Shown in pieces: positions 1 through 10,843 of a DNA stretch of 64,000 bases (the first letter of the stretch is position 1; the number at the start of each line of letters is the position of its first letter). The DNA lies in the NCBI RefSeq assembly GCF_039555335.1, contig NC_092629.1, forward strand, positions 3,615,912 through 3,679,911. Reading direction: 5' to 3'. A program made the translations under genes and the position numbers. This DNA is from Amphiura filiformis. Taxonomy: Eukaryota; Echinodermata; Ophiuroidea; Amphilepidida; Amphiuridae. Below the pieces are notes generated by a model. The model was not told the origin of the DNA. It made no database searches and saw nothing but the letters and a program-made list of their open reading frames with translations.

Positions 1-392
1 AATCCCATATCTTCACAATCTGGGAATTAATGCAATCCTCCAAGATGACACCGCTCGCCCCACATAGCCGCGGTAGTCAACGACTACCTACATGATATGG
101 GAGTAGTTAATGGCCTGCCTTTGTTTTCACTTTCAAAAAGTCAGATGGATGCTAAAAGACTGTCACATATTTTTGACAAGACAAATTCTTTTTATAACCA
201 TGGATATCTGTAAGAATAAAGTTAAAGATTCGTCAAAAAACACACAAAACTGAAAATCTTTGATGGGGGAGTACAGCTTTTAAACACACCAGCTTTCATT
301 CCTACGACTTGTTTGAATTATTCATTACAATAAATATTCAGTTCATCACTAACAAAGGCTTGCACACCTGAAACCATTTCATATTGATATAA
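1..392. other. No gene seen
   Basis: AT-rich non-coding DNA left of the foldback transposon. I see no exon, RNA gene or clear repeat structure. Confidence 0.5.
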
Positions 393-2150
393 CAGTTAGG
401 ACCCGGGACTACCAATTCTTTAGAAATGCATAGTCGCGCTAAAAGTCGATCGATACATGTTAAAATCAGCACAATTCAGAGATACACCTTTTGCTATGAA
501 ATTTATTTTCTCGGTCAAATATAAAGCAATATTTTTTTTTCTTCAGTAATGTCAGTTAAAGACATAGTGCTTGGAATTACATTTTTTAAAAATCCTGGTG
601 TTAAAATTCAAGCATCATATTTTGTCTTTTAGTGTGATATTTTTGATTTTTATAGGCCTTTAGTTCGCCCGTGAGCTTTTTACGGTATTCATTTTTTAGC
701 GTCTCAAACTAATATAGTTTGCTAAAGAAAGATATTTCCCACCTCTGTAAAGCACATCGTGTGGGTCTATATATTATAGTTTTGTCAGAATTTCCGTTTT
801 TATTTTACCCTTTTTCCCTTCATGCTACGAAAATGTCAAACTCAGTACTTTATCTCGAGAACAACCAGCAGAAATAATCGATATTTCAATTGTTGTCAAC
901 CAGGTCCCTTTTCCATTGAAAACCAGGATTGCCTGACCAGCGATTTGGTAGCCCAAATCCCCAATTCTGGTAAATGAGGTGAATTTTGGAAATTTGCTCC
1001 CGTGATAGCCTGCAATTTCAATTTATAGGGGCTATGGATTCCATGATTATGAAAACCATTTTGTCTGTTTGTTTGTTTGTTTATTTACCTAGGATGAGGT
1101 CCTTGGGAAAATCCACTGTCCAAACCTAGAAAAATTCGCGTGTTATTAGAGGGGATTTTAATTTTCTGTCCCTCCTATCTCCGGGTTGGCATTTTCATTA
1201 CACCCTTCAGACTTGCGTTCGGGTTTGTGTAGGCCTATTTGTCATAATTTAGCGCTATAGGACCTACTTTCTAAATGTAGGCTATAGCTATTATAGCCGT
1301 GCTATATAAATATTATAAGGTACCGGTATGTAATATTATGTAGGCCTATGGGGGTGGGGTGGGTACTCAACACATTTTAACCATGACTTACAATGCAAGG
1401 CTCATTGTTACCATAAATTATTTTTCCTTTAGGTCATTATAATAGGTTGTTATAAACTTCCATGTTTAACCTTGTATTGTTTTGGCTGCTTCATTATGAC
1501 TTTTGGTGGGTTTAAGCAATTTCAAACAAACACAAACAAAAGGCACTATACCCAGTCATGACAATTGAAACACTAGGTAATTTCTTTGCTATATTGAAGT
1601 TCTGGCAACACCTTATCCAGGCCGGGCACCCAGAGATATCGATCCACAATGCTAGTATTAGCCTAAGATTTCACGTGTGGATTTGAAAATTTTCCAGCTG
1701 GTAGTCAAAAATTATGGAATGAAAACGGAAATTCTGACAAAACTATGATATATCGCTCACGGTGATGTGCGTTAGAAAGTTGGGAAAAATCCTTCTTTAG
1801 CGAACTATATTACTTTGAAAAGCTAAAAGATTGATCCAAAAAAAGGCTCGCGGGCAGAGTTGAAGCCTATCAAAATCGAAAATCTTACACTAAATGACTG
1901 AATTTCACGACTAAGTTTAACACTAAGATTTGAAAAAAATACAGTATCAAGCATTACAGTTTTTCCTGACATTTACTGAAAAATGAAAATTATTGCTTTT
2001 CATTTGGCCGAGAAAAAATTTTTACACTGAAAAGGTGTAACTCAAAATTTTGTTCATTTGAATACCAAATTCGATCGTTTGTATTGCCTTATTAAATGAC
2101 TGAGTGAGCCTTGCAGAACAATAACAATCCGTAGTCCCGGGTCCTAACTG
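393..2150. mobile_element. Foldback DNA transposon with long inverted arms
   Basis: The ends are inverted copies of each other: CAGTTAGGACCCGGGACTA at the left and its complement at the right. A second inverted pair inside (about 715-800 and 1720-1815) shows that the arms run for roughly 450 bp with mismatches. ATAA lies outside both ends and could be a 4-bp target duplication. No transposase reading frame is visible, so the element is non-autonomous. The superfamily is not assigned. Confidence 0.7.
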
Positions 2151-4276
2151 ATAAATCTACCACAGAGAAGTAAACACATTATGTAATATTTCTCCAGGTA
2201 CCTGATAAGTGCCACTGTATTGATCCAATAAAATTGAATTGAATTGAATTGATCTGATTGTAACCAATTGAAGTGTTTGTAAGCATGGAGATATTAAAGA
2301 TGGAGAAGCAATAGATTACGTAACGCATTGAAACCTTGTGCCGATTTGATTTCTGACAAGCTATTCATCGAAAGGTACCTTTTGTTCGAGACAAAGGGCT
2401 TCCGCCATTAAATCGGTAAGCTGCCCTGACAGTGTATTAACGCTTTACCTAGCAGGCTAGTGTCAATAAGTGATCAAACGAAAGTCGCATGAAAGCGCCT
2501 ATTGGAACGAAAAGTACCTATTGTTACCATACAACCCAAGGGTGTGATTGAGTAGCCGTGAGCACAAAAGGCACACATAGCCGCCGATATACAGTTCGTT
2601 GTCACCTACTGACTGTAGGTGCTTCATTTAAATAAATTGAATGCGTTTACTGATCAATTACACATCAGAATGTTAAAGGTCCGTGACCCGATCGACAGCA
2701 TCATCCCCCCGATATTTTTCATTGTTGATGAGGTTTTGGTATCACATGATAGATATTATTTTTCTCATTACTATCCTGAAATTTGACGCTCCAAGTCGAT
2801 GTATTTCCGGAGAAATCATGAATCACAGCGGTTTGTACAGGCTACCAGTTTGTAAATACTAAAACTTCTTCGGAATTCTGGGCAGGAATTAATTGCGAAT
2901 CATCAGTCTCGTCAGTCTCCTCAACATATACTTTGGTTTCGCGTCATACACATTCTGTGAAAAAAGCGAACCACACTAACTGCTGAGGAGACGATACGCC
3001 GTATATAGTTATACAATTCCAAGATGAACGGTGTAGGCGATTTAGCTCAATCGATTAGCGCGTTGTGTTTTACCCGAGAGATTCCCGGTTCAAAATCAGG
3101 TATCGGAAGTTTTTTTTTTCCTCTCCATTTTAACCCAAATTTTTTTTATATTCATTTGAAATGTACATATTGCAAGGGGAAATATATTTTGTTTCCTTTT
3201 TTCTGAAACGGAGCGAAAAAAACAAATATTTTCCGTTCAATACGGGCCGGGCATTGTACAGCATTGTCGTCATACGAACGGGAATTGTTGTTGTTGTTGC
3301 TTGCCTGCCCATAATGCAATTCACGTATTCCAATGTATTGGATTGCAAATTTGGCTATTTATTCACATTTACGCTGAAAATGCTCTCGTTTTCTCACAAA
3401 GAAGCAAGGGGCAATATGTGATATTATTATGTAATTTTAAAGACAATCCATATCCAAAACCAATAGGGTTACCCCCCTCTAAAGGCTGCCATCTCCGCAT
3501 GTCTAAAGTACTGTATAATGGTAATAGCTACGTATACATGTAACATATAATAAGTACCGGTATAGGCCTATATAAAAGTTGTTTCACAAATTGACATTTT
3601 ATTTTATTTTAAGAAGCAGATTGGCATAAACAGTGGCGTACCGAAGGGGGGTGTGGGCAGCTCTTATGTGAGAGGTCTTGGGAGGGATGAGGGAGGAAGA
3701 AGTGGAGGAGGGGATATGAAGAATGAGAGGGGGAGTGGAGGAAGAGAGAAAGAGGAAGAAATGAAGTGAAATGAATAAATAGAAGTTAATAAATAGAAAG
3801 GTAAGGCAAAGGATAGGAATGAGAGGGGACAAACAGTAAGAGGGGATGGAGAAGGGAAGGGAGGAAGAAGAGGGAGTGATACTTTAGCAAGGAAAGAATA
3901 AGTACGGTACAGAGAAAGTAAAAGAAAGGAATGACAAATAAATGTAAGCCTTATAATAATTATTATAGAAACTAACCACAGCCCCCCCACATAGGCCTAA
4001 CACTAACAGCACTATAGGCAGCCATTCGATGATGTCAATGCGTTTATGCGTTACGTAATTAAAACGCCCAGTCAGATGTATTTCACACCTGCCAAGCACA
4101 AGTCACCCAATTTCGAAAATTGGACGTTGAATGTACACTCTCATGTTTTTAACCAGAAGGTAGCCCATTAAAAAAATCTAAATTTTATGTTTTCCAGATT
4201 CACCCTAATGCGCAAGTCTAAAAAATCAAAGTTGTTTATAAATTCTTTGAACAAGTTCATTAGGAATGTTGATATC
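2151..4276. other. Gene-poor stretch with a purine-rich tract
   Basis: No exon recognised. The stretch holds an AATTG pentamer tail near 2233-2258 of the kind that ends some SINEs, the tRNA-like block at 3030-3106, and a strongly purine-rich tract at about 3660-3900. The reading frames over that tract on both strands are low-complexity artefacts. An isolated hAT-like end (AGTGGCGTACC) lies at about 3634. Confidence 0.4.
3030..3106 (+). other. tRNA-like sequence (pseudo-tRNA or SINE head)
   Basis: An A-box-like block (TTAGCTCAATCGATTAGCG) and a B-box-like block (CCCGGTTCAAAATC) are spaced as in a tRNA gene and followed by a T-rich run that could end Pol III transcription. The D and T stems pair poorly and I cannot assign an anticodon with confidence. 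It is therefore more likely a tRNA pseudogene or SINE head than a working tRNA. Confidence 0.35.
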
Positions 4277-4461
4277 AACTGTGAATTTTGTTCATTTTGA
4301 ACAATTCCAAGTAAAAACGAGGTGATTTACTCACGTTTTTAGTGACGTTTCCCCACTACACTAGTCTGAAGACCACTAGTGTAGTGGTGAAACGTCACTA
4401 AAAACGTGAGTAAATTACCTCGTTTTTACTTGGAATTATTCAAAATGAACAAATTTCACAG
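4277..4461. repeat. Near-perfect palindrome with hammerhead-like core (Penelope-type end)
   Basis: About 85 bp on each side are inverted copies, giving a hairpin with a very short loop. The centre reads CTGAAGA, a 5-6 bp stem with a small loop, then GAAAC followed by GTC. These are the conserved strands of a hammerhead ribozyme (CUGANGA, helix II, GAAA). Hammerheads are known in the terminal repeats of Penelope-like retroelements, so this is probably an inverted pair of such ends. Cleavage activity is not shown. Confidence 0.55.
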
Positions 4462-4537
4462 TTGTTTATAAATTGCTTAAGAATGAAGGATAAGATATTT
4501 TTTAAAGTGAAAAAATTGTCAAAAAATAAAGAAAACT

Positions 4538-4770
4538 GCAGTATTGACGAAGGTGAAGCCCCATTCAAATACATTAAATTTATATACTGTCAGTATATAA
4601 ATTACAGATTCATATTAATGCCTTATTTTGTCTTAAATACACGGCTTTCGGCTGAACCACTAGCAGGCTATGTTAGCACATATATGACAATGACAAAGGT
4701 ATCAAAATCTGAATTGTGATGATTTTTACCATCGTCTGAATGAGCAAATATTTAGTCATTTAAGGACACT
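4538..4770 (+). repeat. Dispersed repeat, copy 1 (inverted copy at about 36660-36897)
   Basis: Shared words include a GCAGTATTGACGA-type start, ATTCAAATACAT, TTAATGCC/TTTTGTCT, the block around GGCTGAACCACTAGCAGGCTATGTTAGCA and the end near CATCGTCTGAATGAGCAAAT. The other copy lies on the opposite strand and is clearly diverged. No coding potential is seen and the family was not recognised. Confidence 0.5.
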
Positions 4771-5161
4771 TTACTCTTTGCCGTCACCATTGTATCCCTG
4801 ACTGTTTTCTGGGCGAGGACAGTTTGCCCATACATGTATAGTGCACAGCACTATGTTGACGAAGGGGCTCTCGTGCGATTTATGCGTTAAATGCAAACTC
4901 TCACTTGATTTTGGGCACTTTTATATTTTCTACTAATGAGAATAATATTCAATATGGCCGCCGATATAATGCGCGCTAGTATTCAACTATAATAAAAGTG
5001 ATAATAAATGTATATGTATATATATGAGCAACTTTTACTTTTATAACCAATATTCCAAGTGACATGGTTTTGGACCAATACACAGTTTTCCTTCCCATTT
5101 GTGAAATCAGATACATTAGCACTCTACTAATGTCACCAGTATCAACGTTCGTTAAAGGCGC

Positions 5162-5692
5162 TTAGGGAGGACAGTTTTTATGGTCTACTTAGCTCAGCAA
5201 TGCTTTGCTGTCTTCGATAGCGTATTGTATGGGAGAGGTACCTGGCTTTTATCAGAGCCCAAACCCATAAAAGCCTGTAGCAAACTCTGTCAGGCTCCGC
5301 TCAATTGTACAAAGCGCTCCGATACCACGCTTTGACTAAATATCGATCGAATCTATTTTACGACCATGCTTGAATTAACAACCCTTTGAAACCTAATTGC
5401 ACTATTGACTTTCTATTGACCGCAAAACAAGACCCCAGACATGCTTATTTAATGACCACTTGAGAAGTTGATGAGTGGGTCGTTATGTACTTACTGAACA
5501 CAAAGGAAATTGATTATGGTTTTACCATCGACCGTGTTTATAATCCTGCTGCTCTGCTGAACGCTCCGATAGATATCAGCAAACTCGTATACTGTTTGCT
5601 TGTTCCTATCGAACGCTCTAGCGTACATGAACCATTATCGAAGACAGCAAAGCATTGCTGAGCTAAGTAGACCATAAAAACTGTCCTCCCTT
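5162..5692. mobile_element. MITE family D, copy 1
   Basis: Inverted terminal repeats of about 55 bp begin TTAGGGAGGACAG and end CTGTCCTCCCTTA. The left arm reads on through TATGGTCTACTTAGCTCAGC and the right arm is its complement. The interior is non-coding and is shared with the copy at 27437-27899, including CATAAAAGCCTGT and the GATACCA(C)GC blocks. Confidence 0.75.
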
Positions 5693-6258
5693 ATTTTCGA
5701 AATATTTTACCAAAAAAATTTACTTTTTCCTTCATCAGGAGATACATGGTACTCGCCTTTTAAGGATTTAAAAAGCCTTAATTTCTTAATTTTCCTTAAT
5801 TAAAACATTTATTTAATACTGCATACTATTAGCAAATCACTAAAATATATTTGCTTATGCACGATGACACTCTGCAGAGATTAATCTGTTAGGTAAGACA
5901 CTGATATAAATGGCTTTATAACTCTGAAGAGCTATTTGTTTTTATGGAAATAGTTTAAGACTATTTAAATAATATTAAGAAGCTTCAAACTATATCCCCT
6001 TTATAAGTAAATTGATAATAAAATCTACTTTTTCTTTCAAATCATTTGTCATGCATTCTCCTATGGCCCAACAATGTATAAATCAGGGAACACATAACAA
6101 GGGTCGGTTATAGGGGGGTAAAAAGAGGTTGATGTTTCAAAATCATTGGGACTCCACTGGTTAACAAAGTTCTTTGTATCTGATCCAGAATGTTCACTTA
6201 CTTGTGTACGTTTCAACAACAGCTGTTGTCTTTATCAACACTTGATGGGTAGTGACTG

Positions 6259-7735
6259 CTATTGGCAACCGACGCTAGAAGTAGTTCCAGCGTTGATCTT
6301 GGAGTTGCCAGTCTGTTTTCCTTCAAGGGATTTTCTTGATCCCTGAGTCAGGAACTCATCAAAAATGTGAGAGAGTTGGTACTGTCCTTCGTCTCTGTTC
6401 ATGGTGGTGCCCCTCCTCTTTCTTATTTCTATAGCCTCCTTTATCCAGCGAGTGTATCTATTTTGCTCCCTGCCGATGACCTCAGCTTCCCCCATCATAT
6501 GACGTGATTCTTGTCGACGACATGATCAGTAATGGCTGACTTGTGTGTAGTTGTTAATGACTCCTTTCTACCTGCTCTGGTGGTTACAGTTTTACTCACT
6601 TTCTCCGCCTCACTTTTGTGCTCCTCAAGTCGTGTGCCAAACTTTCTGCCAGTTTCACCTATGTAGGACAATTCGCAGTTCATACAGGGAATTTTATACA
6701 CTGCATCAGTGGTGTTATTTGGGTCGCGTTTGTCTTTCGGGTGTACCAGTTGTTTTCTCAGAGTGTTGTGCGGTTTCATCGCAGTAGAAATGTTGTAATT
6801 CTTCATAACTCTAGATACTCTTTCAGTGACACCCTTTACATAAGGAAGCACAACCATGCCTTTACTCCTGGTTTTATCATCAGTCTTTTTGCTCACTTTC
6901 TTGGGCTTGACGCTTTGTATCTGGTCTTTGACCTTTTTGAAGGTCCAATCAGGATAGCCGCATGTTCTGAGGGCTTCTTGCACTTTCTTCTCTTCTTCCA
7001 CTTTATCCTCCTCTTCCGTCACCACGGTGTCTTTCCTGTTATACAATGTGCGTATCACACCAAGCTTTTGATGCAGAGGGTGATGAGACTGATAGTTGAG
7101 GTACTGGTCTTTATGTGTTGGCTTGCGGTAGACCAGTAACTTTACGGTGCCGTCTTCTTTTTTCACAATCAACGTATCCAGAAATGGAGGCTGCCTTGAG
7201 ATTCTTGCTCAAAGGTGAATTTTATTGAACCCGATTTATCCACTTGGTTGATATGATCAGTAAGACGCTGGACACTGTCTTTGTTTATAACTTCCAACAC
7301 GTCGTCCACATAACGCAACCATAGCTTAGGTCTACAATATAGGGGTGCCGTAGCAATTGCCTGCTGTTCTAGAGCTTCCATGAATATATTGGCTGCAATT
7401 GGGGATACAGGGCTGTCCATCGCAGTACCAAAAAGCTGGCGGTAAATCTTACCTCTAAAGGTAAAATACGTGGTAGTTAGTATGAACTCAAGAAGTTCTA
7501 CCACATCCTTACTGGTTAGCTTAAACCCTGTCTCACTGTTGTAAACACGCAATATGTTTTCATTTTCAAGTCTGCTTTGAACAATGTCTAATACCTGGTC
7601 GATAGGGGTGTTGGTGAACAAACTAACTACGTCATGGGAGTTGAGAATGTCTTCTTCATCTATTACCACTTTAGCGAGATCTTCAGACAATTGTTTGGAA
7701 TTCTTGACATGATCACTGGTAAATAATGTTCTCAA
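6259..7735 (-). pseudogene. Penelope-like reverse transcriptase with GIY-YIG endonuclease (broken)
   Basis: Three consecutive minus-strand frames make one decayed polyprotein. The first (7735-7169) has reverse-transcriptase motifs: DVVSLFTNTPIDQ, the G-A-M-x-S-P-x-S-P-I-A-A-N block and the catalytic LRYVDD. The second (7172-6495) has a lysine-rich linker and then the GIY-YIG nuclease region (YKIPCMNC followed by SYIGETGR). The third (6498-6259) is the C-terminal tail with WIKEAIEIRKR. Reverse transcriptase plus C-terminal GIY-YIG is diagnostic of endonuclease-bearing Penelope-like elements. The N-terminal part is missing and two frameshifts, near 7170 and 6496, interrupt the chain, so this copy cannot make a full protein. 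Confidence 0.85.
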
Positions 7736-8101
7736 GACAGATCCAAATAAGTAAAATTAGGTACTCACTAGAAATATTTCGATTCCTGTCAGGAATCTTG
7801 TTCACTCTGGTAGTGGTGAGTGGTAGTGTTTCTAGATCTTATCGGCAAACTTTGTGACTGGTCTTGATGACGTCACATGGGTTGCTTGCCGATTGACGAT
7901 CTGATCGTAGATCCGATCGAGTCTAAATATTTCTAGTGAGTACCTAATTTTACTTATTTGGATCTGTCTTGAGAACATTATTTACCAGTGACTTTTATGA
8001 ACGATCCTGATAAATTTGTTAAGAGTTCTTGACATGATGTTGAGTGTTACCAACCAATGCACCTAAAATATCAGCGAGCCATCTCGACGTGCTATACCCG
8101 A

Positions 8102-8530
8102 CAGGGTCGTAGCCAGCTTTCTTGGTCAGGGGGTGCAAAATAAAATTTTTGGGGCACATACGAAAAAATTGTAGTTGCATCGTACCATACATAGAGACTG
8201 TATGTCTTTGAGCTTCACGAAAAGGGCCTTATTGGGATGATGTGCGCGCGTAGCGCGAAAAAAATGGTATTTTACACTATTTTCGCCCATTATCCGGCTG
8301 AAAAGGGCTTTACTGATACAATGTGCGCGGGTAGCGCGGAAAATTTTTTGTATTTTGCACTATATTGGCCCTGAATTTTGCTAGAAAAGGGGCTCCTTGC
8401 CCTTTTTCTTTTCCTTTGCCCATCTGATTTTCTCTTTCATTTTTTTTGTCAGAGGGCACTTTTTCTTTCATTTTTTTTGTCAGGGGGCACTCTGCCCCCC
8501 CCCCCCCCCCCCCCGCTGGCTACGCTACTG
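8102..8530. mobile_element. hAT-type MITE with 8-bp target duplication
   Basis: The ends are CAGGGTCGTAGCCAGC and GCTGGCTACGCTACTG. The 8-bp direct repeat ATACCCGA flanks both sides (8094-8101 and 8531-8538), the signature of hAT transposition. The interior is non-coding with a C19 run near 8496-8514. It has inserted into the older Penelope-like element. Confidence 0.85.
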
Positions 8531-8815
8531 ATACCCGATGGTTGCTGTGTAGTCTACGATTGGACGCAATGGGGTGTTAAGCTTATGGATTTTTGGCGAC
8601 AATATAATCTGGGTACATTTTCGGCCATGGGATAGAGCTGTTTAGAGCTATTTATACTTCGAGCAGTCACTACCCATCAAGTGTTGATTAAGACAACAGC
8701 TGTTGTTGAAACGTACACAAATAAGTGAACATTCTGGATCAGATACAAAGAACTTTGTTAACCAGTTTACTATACCGATCCTGATGAATCTGTTCAATCA
8801 CATTGGGACTCCAGC

Positions 8816-9213
8816 TTGATGTAGGATGATCTCCTGAGCATTTTACACTTTTTAATGGGTCTAAAATTGTCACTCATTTTGCCTCAAAAATATTATTATA
8901 TTCCTTATTCTATTAATATTGGTGTTGTTATATATGTTATTGCGCGCTCATACCCTAATTTTGGCATAAAACGGCAGTTTCCAAGGTACGGATGACCTAA
9001 ATCTTATGCAACTTTCAGAAACGGATTCTTTGGCACCAATAACATATAAAACAACACCAAAATCAATTGAATAAGGCATAGAATAATATTTTGATGCAAA
9101 ATGACATTTTCAGACCCCTGTCCGAATAAGTTATCTGGCCGGCACCTACTCATTTTTGGCCCGATGTCAATAAAAATTTTGTCAAAATGCTCAGGAGATT
9201 ATCCTGCATCAAA
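8816..9213. mobile_element. Foldback MITE
   Basis: The left end TTGATGTAGGATGATCTCC is the imperfect complement of the right end GGAGATTATCCTGCATCAA. Inverted similarity continues inward past TGAGCATTTT. There is no reading frame, and the target duplication is not resolved. Confidence 0.6.
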
Positions 9214-10489
9214 TAAACTGAAGCGCTATGGAACCCAGTACTAATACCAATAAATCGAATATTATACCGATACTATAAGTTCATAATTGTTCATAATATT
9301 TTTCTTCAGGAAATTGTGTGAACCTCTTGCACTCATACTGCAGGCAACCATAGATTTCTGTACAGGATAACTAACCTATTGCAGTGGGTTACTCTAATAT
9401 CCAGTGTAGTTGCAGTGGCACCCTTTCGTTCTTTTTATTCAGCAGTGGCATAACCAGGACTTTTTCAGAGAGGAGGAGGCAGCAAGGCAACTTTCATGGG
9501 GGAAACTTGGTTAAAAGTGGACAAAAAGTACAAAAAGACCTACAAATCTTAAATATTACTGGGTATTGGTGGGAGAGGCTTTCTCCTTAATTCTGCTTCA
9601 AATTCTTTGTGACCTTAGTGAATACTTTAAATTTGTACAATAATCATACACAATTTTCTAACAATTAAACTATTTCATGAGATTGCAATGCCAATGTATC
9701 GACACCGGACCTACACTTGCATTCTCATTACAGGATAGGATAGAAGATCTTAAAGGGGTCTCCGGTCTTAAAGGGGTCTCCGGTAATCATAACATTATGC
9801 CTTATATGTTGGAAAAATAATTATCAAGCATGAATCACATGATTTTATTTAAAACATACCGACCATACAATCGAATAAAAACAGTTGCCTCTCAAAATTC
9901 CCGCGCCGAAATTGTGTAAGTGCAATGACGGGGCGGGGGCATTTTCCTCCAGTCCCCACACACTTTTTAGGCAAAAAAACCCCAAACCCCGTAAATTTCC
10001 ACTTTTTGCGGCAATTTTGGGCAACATTTGTCGATTTTGCTCCCCCCCCCCCCGAAAATTCACTGTGCCCCCAATGCCCTCTCCCCACGAAAAACATTCT
10101 GGTGGCGCCACTGGAAAGAGATAACCAGCAAGAACACAGCAAGGATAGTACGCTCATCTAAACATATCCCTAAACACCCACCCACCACCCTATATCCCTC
10201 TTGACGAGATATTCAAGGTAACGTATAGGATGGAAACCTTCGTCAGGCAGTTTTAAGGGTTTTGGAGACCATCTTGGATTTTACCACTTACTCCGATCTG
10301 AAAAAATGGAAACATATTTATTTCCAATATTTGCCCCCAAAAGACACAAAATCAAGTAAAAGTTTGCTTTTAACACACAAATCGCACGACTTCACATAGT
10401 GATGAGCACTAATAGCCCGGGTAACCCCCTGGCTACGCCCTTGTCTCACCACACACTGTAAAGGTGTCTACATTTTTTTCTGTTGTTAG
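9214..10489. other. Gene-poor stretch upstream of first recognised receptor exon
   Basis: No exon is seen. There are hAT-like ends without partners (AGTGGCATAACCAGG near 9444 and GGTGGCGCCACTG near 10100-10112) and a C-rich repeat fragment at about 9885-10112 that resembles the MITE at 24507-24665. Confidence 0.4.
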
Positions 10490-10843
10490 TAATGGAAATA
10501 ACTCCAGGTAGTGCAGATGAATCTGACTTTAATTCACCATTCTCATCCACTATTGTTATCATACCTGATGAAATGTCAATACTAGGCAAAGGCAGAGACG
10601 AACAATGCTTTGAATTTACTTTGGATCTTGGTATCTTGGATGACAATCGTTTTGAATGCAATGAAGTTTTTACACTTACAATAGTTGACGTTATTGGATG
10701 TTGGTCAAATGACCCACCTGAGCCAGATCCAAATGCCAGATGTCTCATTGGAACGGACATATATGAGAATCAGTGTGATAAAATCTCATTTGTGATCATT
10801 GACAACGACCCACCTCCTCCTGGTTCTAACTACTATCGTGGAG
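10490..10843 (+). CDS. Receptor exon: Calx-beta-like domain
   Basis: The exon is 354 bp, phase 1 in and phase 1 out, with acceptor TTGTTAG and donor GTAAGTA. The translation holds an ECNEVFTL block preceded by ILDD, and ends in FVIIDNDPPPP. Acidic D/E-x-x-E-F-x-L followed by I-x-D-N-D-P is the usual second half of a Calx-beta fold (an extracellular calcium-binding beta sandwich). Four cysteines, unusual for this fold, may form disulphides. Only part of a domain may be encoded here, with the rest in an exon not seen upstream. The in-frame ATG at 10492 is internal to the exon and I do not take it as the gene start. Confidence 0.65.

Larger units (their letters stand above)
6156..8764 (-). mobile_element. 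Penelope-like retroelement with inverted terminal repeats
   Basis: The element is bounded by inverted repeats of about 105 bp (6156-6260 and 8662-8764, outer words GGTTAACAAAGTTCTTTG and its complement). A second inverted pair lies at 7735-7782 and 7924-7970. That second repeat continues into an inverted copy of the first codons of the coding region. Such paired and inverted terminal repeats are typical of the Penelope class. The coding region lies on the minus strand at 6259-7735, and a hAT MITE has inserted at 8102-8530. Confidence 0.8.

Noticed and set aside
3599..3990. Long minus-strand frames rich in Ser, Phe and Leu
   Set aside because: They lie over a purine-rich low-complexity tract that has no stops by composition. 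No conserved motif or splice signal supports coding.
9416..10116. hAT MITE bounded by CAGTGGCACC and GGCGCCACTG
   Set aside because: No 8-bp duplication and the interior does not match a known copy across its length. The ends may be from different insertions.
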